From Actinomycetota bacterium (GTDB lineage Bacteria; Actinomycetota; AC-67), in assembly GCA_005883175.1 (NCBI GenBank), contig VAYV01000018.1:1-7788 (forward strand): 7,788 nucleotides of DNA. Direction: 5' to 3'. Positions 1-7,788 of the stretch are shown in pieces; position 1 is the stretch's first letter, and every line of letters begins with the position of its first letter. The notes beneath the pieces were generated by a model that was not told the origin of the DNA, ran no database searches, and saw nothing but the letters and a program-made list of their open reading frames with translations. The position numbers and the translations under genes were made by a program.

Positions 1-613
1 ACTTGTCGGCGAGCGGGTCGAGATCCTGGATCTCCTTGACCATCCCGGTCTGCTGCACCTGATTGTTGTCGATGATCGCGGTGAGGTTGTCGGCTCGGAA
101 ATTCCCGGCCGACATGATCGCCTCCCAGACCTGGCCTTCCTGCGACTCGCCGTCGCCGAGCATGCAGAAGGTGTGCCACGAGACTCCGTCCAGCCGCGCG
201 GCGAGGGCCATACCGAGGGCGACGGACAGGCCTTGTCCGAGCGAGCCGGTCGAGACCTCGACCCCCGGGACCCTGGTGTGATCGGGGTGGCCTTGCAACG
301 GGCTCCCCAGCTTCCGGAACGTGTGTTGCCACGCTTCCGGGAAGTAGCCGGCGCGCGCGAGCACCGCGTAGTAACCGGGCGTGCAGTGGCCTTTGCTGAG
401 GATGAACCGGTCGCGATCGGGCCAGTCCGGCTGGTCCGCTCGATAGTTAAAGATCCCTCCGAAATACAGGCAGACGAGCATGTCGATCTCGGAGAGCGAG
501 CCGCCCGGATGGCCGGACCCGGCCTCGACGAGCGTGTTGATGATCTGGATCCGCAGCTCTTTCGAAAGCTCTTTCAGCGATCCGACGTCGGCAGCGATTG
601 CGGTGCCGGGCAC
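1..613 (-). CDS. Transketolase, N-terminal (TPP-binding) part; 3' end outside the window
   Basis: The 204 visible residues form the pyrimidine/diphosphate-binding half of a transketolase, which moves two-carbon ketol units between sugar phosphates using thiamine diphosphate (non-oxidative pentose phosphate pathway). Visible signatures are SGHPGGSLSEID (residues 33-44), LSKGH (72-76), GHPD (108-111), STGSLGQGLS (121-130) and the TPP/Mg motif, which opens with GDGESQEG (153-160) and closes with DNN (182-184). The start is a GTG at 613-611, chosen because AGGAGG lies 5 nt upstream; the frame is open further upstream but has no such site. The wording resembles the N-terminal subunit of split transketolases (about 270-280 residues in the family) more than the full-length enzyme. 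A partner C-terminal subunit would then be expected just beyond the window, but the truncation prevents proof. It lies 63 nt after prfB, so co-transcription is possible. 1-Deoxyxylulose-5-phosphate synthase is a less likely alternative. Confidence 0.9.
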   Translation of the reverse strand, partial: MPGTAIAADVGSLKELSKELRIQIINTLVEAGSGHPGGSLSEIDMLVCLYFGGIFNYRADQPDWPDRDRFILSKGHCTPGYYAVLARAGYFPEAWQHTFRKLGSPLQGHPDHTRVPGVEVSTGSLGQGLSVALGMALAARLDGVSWHTFCMLGDGESQEGQVWEAIMSAGNFRADNLTAIIDNNQVQQTGMVKEIQDLDPLADK

Positions 614-618
614 ACGAT

Positions 619-624
619 CCTCCT
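619..624 (-). promoter_or_regulatory. Ribosome binding site of the transketolase gene
   Basis: A perfect AGGAGG sits 5 nt before the GTG at 613-611 and decides that start. The 63-nt gap between prfB and this gene (614-676) also holds a TATACC that might be a -10 element, but no matching -35 is visible, so I do not call a promoter. Confidence 0.75.
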
Positions 625-676
625 CGTAACAGCTCGGCCGCGGAAGGTATACCCACCCTACCAGGGGGCATGCGTG

Positions 677-1805
677 CTACGCCGGGCGTGCCGCCGTCTT
701 CCGCTGCCACTCGAGGAAGGCGCGGATGAACCGGTCGATGTCCCCGTCCAACACCGCATCGACGTTCGACGTCTCGTTGTCGGTTCGGACGTCCTTGACC
801 ATCTGGTAGGGCGCGAGAACGTACGAACGGATCTGGCTCCCGAAGTCAATCCCACGCCGCTCGCCGCGAAGCTCCTCGAGCTTGTCGGCACGTTCCTCGT
901 GCATCAGCTCCACCAGGCGCGCTTTGAGCACGCGCATCGAAACCGCCTTGTTCTGGAGCTGCGATCGCTCGTTCTGCGACGTAACGACGATCCCGGTCGG
1001 CAGGTGGGTGATGCGCACGGCGGAGTCCGTCGTGTTCACCGACTGGCCGCCCGGACCGGATGAGCGATACACGTCGATCTTGAGGTCTTTTTCGGGGATC
1101 TCGAAGTCGACGTCCTCATCGTCCAGGAGCGGGACGACGTCGACGGCCGCGAACGACGTGTGGCGCCGTTTGTTGGCGTCGAACGGCGAGATCCGGACCA
1201 GGCGGTGAACGCCGTGCTCGGCGGAGAGCATGCCGTAGGCGAACCGGCCGTGGACGATGAACGCCGCGCTCTTGATGCCCGCCTCTTCGCCTTCCTGGTG
1301 CTCGATGATCTCGACCTCGAACTGATGACGCTCCGCCCAGCGCAGGTACATGCGGAGCAGCATGTCGGCCCAGTCCTGGGATTCGGTTCCCCCGGCGCCG
1401 GCGTGGAGGGTCACGATCGCGTCGCGCTCGTCGTACTCGCCGCCGAGCAGCGTCCGGACCTCGAGCTCCTCGACGCGCGCGCGCAGCGTAGCGACTCCGT
1501 CTTTCAGCTCTTGCTCGACGCTTTGATCGTCTTCGGACTGCGCGAGCTCGTTCAGGACCGACAAGTCCTCGTGCTTGCGCGCGAGCTCGTCGTAGGCCTT
1601 CACGTCGTCCTCGAGGCGCGCGAGGCGCGCCAGCAGCGCTTTGGCGGACGCTTGGTCGTTCCAGAGATCCGGTGCGCCGGCTTCTTGTTGGAGCTGGGCT
1701 ATCGACGCGCGCTTCGCGTCGACGTCAAAGATAGGCCCTGGCGTCGGCGAGCGCCGTTCCCAAGGCCGCGAGCTCCGAGGAGTGATCAGCCACCATGGCG
1801 GTCAT
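677..1805 (-). CDS. prfB: Peptide chain release factor 2, made by +1 programmed frameshift
   Basis: RF2 recognises UGA and UAA stop codons and triggers release of the finished protein in the ribosome. The gene is read in two parts: 1805-1728, then, after skipping one T at 1727, 1726-677. This gives 375 residues, close to the 365 of E. coli RF2. With this start the anticodon-like SPF tripeptide is at residues 206-208 and the catalytic GGQ at 252-254, almost the same places as in E. coli. HAGAGG and the helical N-terminal segment are also present. The 3' part alone would look like a 308-residue protein starting at a GTG (1603), which would be a mis-annotation. The start is uncertain: ATGs at 1805 and 1796 are in frame and neither has a clear ribosome binding site. 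The 18-nt distance from the secA stop suggests translational coupling. All domains look complete. Confidence 0.95.
1724..1739 (-). promoter_or_regulatory. RF2 autoregulatory +1 frameshift site
   Basis: On the minus strand the sequence reads AGGGCCTATCTTTGAC. In frame this is AGG GCC TAT CTT followed by an early TGA stop at 1727-1725. This matches the classical prfB element: an SD-like AGGG, the slippery CTT, a UGA stop and a following C that weakens termination. When RF2 is scarce, the ribosome pauses at UGA, slips from CTT to TTT and continues at GAC (1726-1724), so RF2 controls its own synthesis. The SD-like stretch is a little weaker than the AGGGGG of E. coli but sits at the same distance. 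Confidence 0.95.
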
Positions 1806-1823
1806 GATAGCGGCAGCGCGCGC

Positions 1824-4407
<2,584 letters not shown>

Positions 4408-4410
<3 letters not shown>

Positions 4411-4420
4411 GCGGTATCGT
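4408..4420 (-). other. Junction joining the truncated response regulator to the secA start
   Basis: ACG (4420-4418) encodes the last conserved residue (Thr205) of the regulator, and the TTG taken as the secA start is at 4410-4408, only 7 nt later. The rest of the regulator's helix-turn-helix, its stop codon, any intergenic space and the secA ribosome binding site are all missing. A deletion of at least about 75-100 bp is the simplest reading. Confidence 0.75.
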
Positions 4421-5032
4421 CTTCACGGTGTTCTCTGAGATGAACAACTCTTTGGCTATGTCCCTGTTATTCCTGCCCTTGGCGACCAGGCGGAGAACCT
4501 CCATCTCCCGCTCGGTCAGCCGAGGCTGGGCGGCGGCCGGCTTCTCGTCGGTCTTCTTGACCATCGTGGCGAACTCGGTGAGCAGCTTGGACGCCATCGA
4601 CGGGCTTATCATCGACTGGCCGGCGTGGACCTGGCGGATCGCGTTCGCGACCTCCTCGATGGATATCTCCTTCAGCAGGTAACCGCTCGCGCCCGCCTTG
4701 ATCGCGTCGTACAGGTCGGCTTCTTCGTCCGAGATCGTCAGCATCAGGATCTTCGTGTGGGGTGCGATCGCCTTGATCTGGCTCGTCGCTTCGATCCCGC
4801 CTCGGCGAGGCATGCGCACGTCCATGAGCACCACGTCGGGCATCGTGTCCTGCGCGATGTTCACGGCCTCGGCGCCGTCTCCGGCCTCACCGACGAGGTC
4901 GATGTCCTTCTCTTGCTCGAGCACCATGACGAGCCCGCGACGGAACAACGCGTGGTCGTCGACGATCAGGACCCGGATCGGCTCATCGCTGATCGGCGCC
5001 GGCACCTCGGTTCCCTCAAGCTGCTCGTCCAC
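4418..5032 (-). CDS. NarL/FixJ-family response regulator, 3' end missing
   Basis: A two-component output protein: a receiver domain phosphorylated by a histidine kinase controls a LuxR-type DNA-binding domain. The receiver (about residues 19-135) has the acidic pair D25-D26, the phospho-acceptor D71 in LMDVRMP, T99 and K121. The HTH starts at LTEREMEVL (172-180) and reaches ISENTVKT (198-205). It then stops matching: HVRNIL or similar should follow, but the frame reads IPLAFFSP and runs inside secA in the wrong frame to a stop at 4193. About 20-25 residues of the HTH and the true stop are lost. The GTG start at 5032 has GGAGG 5 nt upstream and lies 16 nt after the hpf stop, so it is co-transcribed with hpf. 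No kinase gene is visible. The target genes are unknown. Confidence 0.88.
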
Positions 5033-5035
5033 GTG

Positions 5036-5042
5036 CTCCTCC
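5036..5042 (-). promoter_or_regulatory. Ribosome binding site of the response regulator gene
   Basis: GGAGGAG lies just upstream of the GTG at 5032-5030, with 5 nt between GGAGG and the start. It falls in the 16-nt gap after the hpf stop codon, which supports both the GTG start and polycistronic expression with hpf. Confidence 0.75.
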
Positions 5043-5048
5043 GCGGTA

Positions 5049-5669
5049 CTAGTCCGGCTCGATCAGCCCGAACGACCCGTCCCGGCGACGATACACCACG
5101 CCGGCCTGCTCACTCTCGGCATTGACGAATAGGTAGAAGTCGTGGCCGAGCGTTTCCATCTGGAGGACTGCCTCCTCGGCGGTCATGGGCTTCACGGTGA
5201 ACCGGGTGACGCGTGTGATCCGCGGCTCGTCCCCTTCGCCCGCTTCCAGGTCTTCTGAAGATTCTATCGGATGGTTTCGGCCGTTCCTTGCGTTGTGGTT
5301 GTCCGTTTCCTCCCCGATGGTCCTCGGCGCGCGCACCACGGCCCGCATCGCGCGAGACGTCCTGCTGCCACGCCGTACGAACTTGCCCTTGAGCCGCTTG
5401 ACCTGGGCCTCCAGCTTGTCGAGCACGCCGTCGACCGCGGTCGTGGGGTCGGGCCCGCTCGCGTGCGCGCGCAAGACGTGCTGCTTGGTCGTCAAGATGA
5501 CTTCGACGATGTGCTTATCCGCGATGCGCGGATTGTGCTCTTCGGAGAACTCGATCTCGAGGGACAGGATCTTGTCGAGGAAGCGTTCGACCTTCTCCAG
5601 CTTGTGGGTCGCGAGCTCTTTCAGATGTGGTGGGACGTGCGTGTTGCGTCCCTTGACGATCACCTGCAT
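5049..5669 (-). CDS. hpf: Long-form ribosome hibernation promoting factor
   Basis: Long HPF binds the 30S decoding region and dimerises ribosomes into inactive 100S particles in slow growth or stationary phase. The 206-residue protein has the N-terminal S30AE domain (about 1-105, starting MQVIVKGRN, with the basic helix DKLEAQVKRLKGKF at 84-97). A variable charged linker follows (about 106-147), then the C-terminal dimerisation domain (about 148-206) with FTVKPMTAEEAVLQME (157-172) and GHDFYLFVN (175-183). The length is normal for long HPF. The ATG at 5669 is chosen because AGGAGG lies 5 nt upstream; an in-frame ATG 6 codons earlier and a further extension exist but add non-conserved residues. 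It is probably the first gene of a unit with the regulator, secA and prfB, preceded by a 150-bp region with a possible promoter and a strong hairpin. The gene is intact. Confidence 0.95.
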   Translation of the reverse strand: MQVIVKGRNTHVPPHLKELATHKLEKVERFLDKILSLEIEFSEEHNPRIADKHIVEVILTTKQHVLRAHASGPDPTTAVDGVLDKLEAQVKRLKGKFVRRGSRTSRAMRAVVRAPRTIGEETDNHNARNGRNHPIESSEDLEAGEGDEPRITRVTRFTVKPMTAEEAVLQMETLGHDFYLFVNAESEQAGVVYRRRDGSFGLIEPD

Positions 5670-5674
5670 CCCGG

Positions 5675-5680
5675 CCTCCT
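5675..5680 (-). promoter_or_regulatory. Ribosome binding site of hpf
   Basis: A perfect AGGAGG is 5 nt upstream of the ATG at 5669-5667. It lies downstream of the in-frame upstream ATG and so argues against the longer start. Confidence 0.8.
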
Positions 5681-5702
5681 GCTCCATCCCAGAAACGGTG
5701 AT

Positions 5703-5762
5703 GGGCCCCACCCGGGGCGACGCGGCGGAACAGATCCGCATCTCCAGACCCGGGTGGGGCCC
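5703..5762 (-). repeat. Perfect 14-bp inverted repeat (hairpin) in the hpf leader
   Basis: GGGCCCCACCCGGG at 5703-5716 is exactly repeated in inverse orientation at 5749-5762, separated by 32 nt. In the transcript this would form a very stable GC stem ending 33 nt before the hpf start codon. The loop holds a second small stem (GCGGA/TCCGC, 5-nt loop). No T-run follows on the minus strand, so a standard intrinsic terminator is unlikely. A 5' leader structure that protects or regulates the hpf message is possible, as is a partial terminator for comF. Confidence 0.8.
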
Positions 5763-5773
5763 TCACACGATTG

Positions 5774-5802
5774 ATTCTATGGATGACGTCGCGCCAAATC
5801 TA
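5774..5802 (-). promoter_or_regulatory. Possible sigma-70-type promoter for hpf
   Basis: TAGATT (5802-5797) and TAGAAT (5779-5774) are separated by 17 bp in the most AT-rich part of the comF-hpf gap. The -10 matches the consensus at five of six bases; the -35 matches only three of six. Transcription would begin near 5767, directly before the 14-bp hairpin. This is a weak call from sequence alone. Confidence 0.3.
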
Positions 5803-5819
5803 GGCCGGGTTCGAGGCTC

Positions 5820-6482
5820 CTAATCCCCTGCCCGGGCGAATGTCACAACCATGACGTCGAGCGCCCCGGCCGCTCGCAGCGCGCGCGCACACGCGTCCCC
5901 GGTCGCACCGGTCGTCATGACGTCGTCCACCAGCAGCACGCGCTCCGGCGCCCGAAGCGACACGAAGGCGCCGTCGAGATTCCGCCGCCGCCCGGCTCGG
6001 TCGAGCGAGGCTTGGTCGGCCGTCTCACGGACCTTCCGAAGCGTGCGCACGCATGGGCGTCTGAGGTGTTGGGCCACCCCGCGAGCGAGCTCTTGGGCGG
6101 TGTTGAAGCCGCGCTCGGCCATCGACGTGCGAGACGCCGGTACGAACGTGATCACGTCGACGAGCATCGGCTGGGCACACGCAGCCATTCGGGCGGCCAT
6201 CCGTCGAGCAGCCCGGCGCTCGCCGCCCAGCTTGAACGTCATCAGCACGTCCCTGGCGACGCCGCGATACGCGGCGGGAGCACGCGCGGTGCTGAACGCG
6301 GGCGCCGGTTCGCGGCAGTCGGCGCAGTCGAGGACTGCGCGCGCGGTCGGCCGCCCGCAGCGCGCGCACATCTGGGCGATCCAGGGGAAGGCCGCCTCGC
6401 ACGCCACGCACAAGAACCGCGCCCCGGGGCGGCGGCACGAGAGGCACGAGGGCGGGAAGATCAGGTCCGCGAGCGTGCGCAT
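5820..6482 (-). CDS. comF: ComF-family phosphoribosyltransferase-like protein
   Basis: ComF-family proteins join an N-terminal double zinc ribbon to a type I phosphoribosyltransferase fold. In naturally competent bacteria ComF is a cytosolic factor needed for uptake of single-stranded DNA, but many non-competent bacteria carry a homologue of unknown job. The 220-residue protein has eight paired cysteines (C13/C16, C25/C28, C39/C42, C53/C56). It also has the family ERGFNTAQELA segment, a RRRNLDGAF segment and the PRPP-binding loop VLLVDDVMTTGAT (182-194). The length is usual. The ATG at 6482 is the natural start by alignment (LADLIFPPSCLSC), although no clear ribosome binding site precedes it. 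It lies 72 nt after mtnA on the same strand, so the two may be co-transcribed. No other competence gene is in the window. Confidence 0.9.
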   Translation of the reverse strand: MRTLADLIFPPSCLSCRRPGARFLCVACEAAFPWIAQMCARCGRPTARAVLDCADCREPAPAFSTARAPAAYRGVARDVLMTFKLGGERRAARRMAARMAACAQPMLVDVITFVPASRTSMAERGFNTAQELARGVAQHLRRPCVRTLRKVRETADQASLDRAGRRRNLDGAFVSLRAPERVLLVDDVMTTGATGDACARALRAAGALDVMVVTFARAGD

Positions 6483-6554
6483 CCGACGACGGTACGACGG
6501 TGTCGTGAGCGGGGCGCGCGCCGGTGACGCGTTCGCGCGCTATCTCATCTTCGC

Positions 6555-7788
6555 TCATCTTCGGCGCGCGCCCCGCGCCGGCCGGGCCGTCCGTTTCGCG
6601 CCGTGCGCGCGTTTCGGCTTCCCGCGTTTCGGCTTCGCGAGCTTCGGCTGCGCGCGCTTCGCGCCGGCGGTCTTCTTCGGTGCCTCCTTCACGGATCTCG
6701 CCGGCTTCTTCTCCGGACCCTTCGCCTTCGGCGTCACTTTCGGCTTCGCGCGCGCGCCGCGCGAGGCTGCTCGAATGGCAGAGCCGCCGAGCATCGCCCG
6801 CAACGCGGGGGCGAAGGGTGCGCGCGCGACGCCTCGTTCCGTCACGATCGCGGTGATCAACGATGCGGGCGTCACATCGAACGCAGGGTTGATCGCTTGC
6901 GTCCCGGCCGGCGCGATCGACTGGCCCCCGAGGATCGAGGTCACCTCCGAGGCCGCGCGCTCCTCGACGGGGATCTTCCTCCCGTCGGCAACCGCCGGAT
7001 CGACGCTCGACGTCGGCGCCACCACGACGAAAGGAATGCCCGCCGCGGACGCGGCCAGCGCCAACGGGTACGTCCCCACCTTGTTCGCGACGTCCCCGTT
7101 GGCTGCGATGCGGTCGGCGCCGACGACGACGAGCGACACTTCGCCGCGCGCGATCAGGCCCGGCGCCGCTCCGTCGACCACCAGCGCGTGGGGGATCCCC
7201 AGCTGAGCGAGCTCCCAGGCCGTGAGGCGCGCGCCCTGCAGCAGAGGACGCGTCTCCGTCGCCACCACGACGATACCGAGACCGGCTTCGTGTGCGTGGC
7301 GGATCGCGCCGAGCGCCGTCCCGATGCCGCCGGTGCAGAGGAAGCCGGTGTTGCAGTGGGTCAAGACGACCGCTTTGGGCTCGAAGAACTCGAGTGCGAG
7401 CTTCGCCATCGCGCCGCACGCCTCTTCGTCCTCTGCTTGGATGGCCAGCGCTTCGTCGACCATCCCTTGCGCGATGCGGATCGCTCCCGCAGTGAGCGGG
7501 ATCGCGCGACCCTTCGCGAGGACGCGCTGGATCCCCCACGCGAGGTTCACCGCCGTCGGGCGCGTCGCGGCAAGGACCCGGCCGGCCTGCTCGGCGCGTT
7601 CGAGAACCGTCTTGGCGTGGGACGACGGCGGGTGAACCGCCGCCTGCGCGACGCCCATCGCGCCCGCGATACCCAGCGCCGGCGCGCCTCGTACGCGCAG
7701 CGCGCGGATCGCTTCCGCGACCGCGTCGGTGTTGACGAGCGACCGGTATTCCAGCCGGCCGGGCAACGCGGTTTGGTCGATGACGACG
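6555..7788 (-). CDS. mtnA: S-methyl-5-thioribose-1-phosphate isomerase with a basic C-terminal tail; 5' end outside the window
   Basis: MtnA converts methylthioribose-1-phosphate to methylthioribulose-1-phosphate in methionine salvage. The first full codon in the window is 7787-7785, and 410 residues follow. DQTALPG (4-10) is the family N terminus, so only about 15 residues are missing. RGAPALGIAGAMG (33-45), the catalytic Cys in THCNTG (C145) and the catalytic Asp in GADRIAANGD (D225) are present. They correspond to Cys160 and Asp240 of B. subtilis MtnA, as does NKVGTYPLA. The catalytic core ends near residue 330 after the ITAIVTERGV segment. About 73 extra residues follow, 29 of them Lys or Arg and most of the rest Ala, Pro and Gly, up to the stop at 6555. 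The core rules out the related eIF2B regulatory subunits fairly well. Confidence 0.93.
   Translation of the reverse strand, partial: VVIDQTALPGRLEYRSLVNTDAVAEAIRALRVRGAPALGIAGAMGVAQAAVHPPSSHAKTVLERAEQAGRVLAATRPTAVNLAWGIQRVLAKGRAIPLTAGAIRIAQGMVDEALAIQAEDEEACGAMAKLALEFFEPKAVVLTHCNTGFLCTGGIGTALGAIRHAHEAGLGIVVVATETRPLLQGARLTAWELAQLGIPHALVVDGAAPGLIARGEVSLVVVGADRIAANGDVANKVGTYPLALAASAAGIPFVVVAPTSSVDPAVADGRKIPVEERAASEVTSILGGQSIAPAGTQAINPAFDVTPASLITAIVTERGVARAPFAPALRAMLGGSAIRAASRGARAKPKVTPKAKGPEKKPARSVKEAPKKTAGAKRAQPKLAKPKRGKPKRAHGAKRTARPARGARRR
6558..6776 (-). other. Region encoding the Lys/Arg/Ala/Pro-rich tail of MtnA
   Basis: This stretch encodes the last 73 residues of MtnA, with 13 Arg, 16 Lys and only two acidic residues. 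It includes AKPKR/GKPKR-type repeats and ends RPARGARRR. It keeps the gene's reading frame and mostly G/C-ending codons, so it reads as real coding sequence. Such tails are known in actinobacterial DNA-binding proteins such as HU and topoisomerase I, but they are not part of the MtnA family core. Confidence 0.8.
6610..6654 (-). repeat. Three degenerate 15-bp tandem repeats in the mtnA tail
   Basis: The plus strand shows CGTTTCGGCTTCCCG (6610-6624), the same unit with one change (6625-6639) and a third, more diverged copy (6640-6654). A fourth, much weaker copy may follow. Each unit encodes five residues of the basic tail (xKPKR type). The 15-bp period keeps frame, so expansion or contraction would change tail length without breaking the gene. 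Confidence 0.75.

Noticed and set aside
614..676. Promoter for the transketolase based on TATACC
   Set aside because: A lone -10-like hexamer without a matching -35 is not enough; read-through from prfB is equally likely.
447..710. 87-codon minus-strand frame across the prfB-transketolase boundary
   Set aside because: Shadow frame of the transketolase, whose real frame contains the clear TPP-enzyme motifs.
5703..5762. Intrinsic terminator after comF
   Set aside because: The stem is strong, but no T-run follows it on the transcribed strand and the 32-nt loop is long for a terminator.
6514..6540. 7-bp inverted repeat GCGCGCG/CGCGCGC between mtnA and comF
   Set aside because: Such alternating GC runs are common in this composition, and no other regulatory signal is attached.
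5851..7206. Long plus-strand open frame opposite comF and mtnA
   Set aside because: Low-complexity Ala/Arg/Ser-rich translation exactly opposite two well-supported genes; no recognisable domain.
6025..7539. 504-codon minus-strand frame overlapping comF and mtnA
   Set aside because: Arg/Gly/Asp-rich shadow frame of the two real genes. An ATG within it overlaps the mtnA stop region, but what follows has no homology that I recognise.

Overview
The window looks like chromosomal DNA from a high-GC bacterium, probably an uncultured or deep-branching actinobacterial lineage. This rests on the strong G/C bias at third codon positions, the GTG/TTG starts, the actinobacteria-like comF-hpf-secA-prfB gene order and the style of the proteins. 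The phylum is an inference and no marker here settles it. Every convincing gene lies on the minus strand, so transcription runs from the high-coordinate end to the low one.

In transcription order the layout is: mtnA (methylthioribose-1-phosphate isomerase, 5' end outside the window, with an unusual Lys/Arg/Ala/Pro-rich tail); comF (zinc-ribbon phosphoribosyltransferase-like protein); a 150-bp intergenic region with a possible promoter and a perfect 14-bp inverted repeat; hpf (long-form ribosome hibernation factor); a NarL/FixJ-type response regulator; secA; prfB (release factor 2, with a classical +1 programmed frameshift); and the N-terminal part of a transketolase of the split type, which runs off the low-coordinate end. 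From hpf to prfB the spacing is very tight (16 nt between hpf and the regulator, 18 nt between secA and prfB), so these four genes are probably one operon. Its theme is growth-state control of translation and secretion: ribosome hibernation, a two-component output, the Sec motor and translation termination.

The most unusual observation is that two neighbouring genes are broken by what look like short internal deletions, while the genes around them read cleanly. The response regulator stops matching its family in the middle of its DNA-recognition helix and runs straight into the start of secA, with no stop codon, no intergenic space and no secA ribosome binding site. SecA then loses about 28 residues and its reading frame right after the tip of the two-helix finger. 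Its normal zinc-binding C terminus continues in another frame. Both losses are more likely assembly or strain-level deletion artefacts than functional designs, because SecA is essential, but they need read-level checking. I found no previously undescribed multi-gene system. Other points of note are the RF2 frameshift site, the basic tail of MtnA and the strong hairpin in the hpf leader. I saw no tRNA or rRNA gene, CRISPR array, insertion sequence or phage gene.
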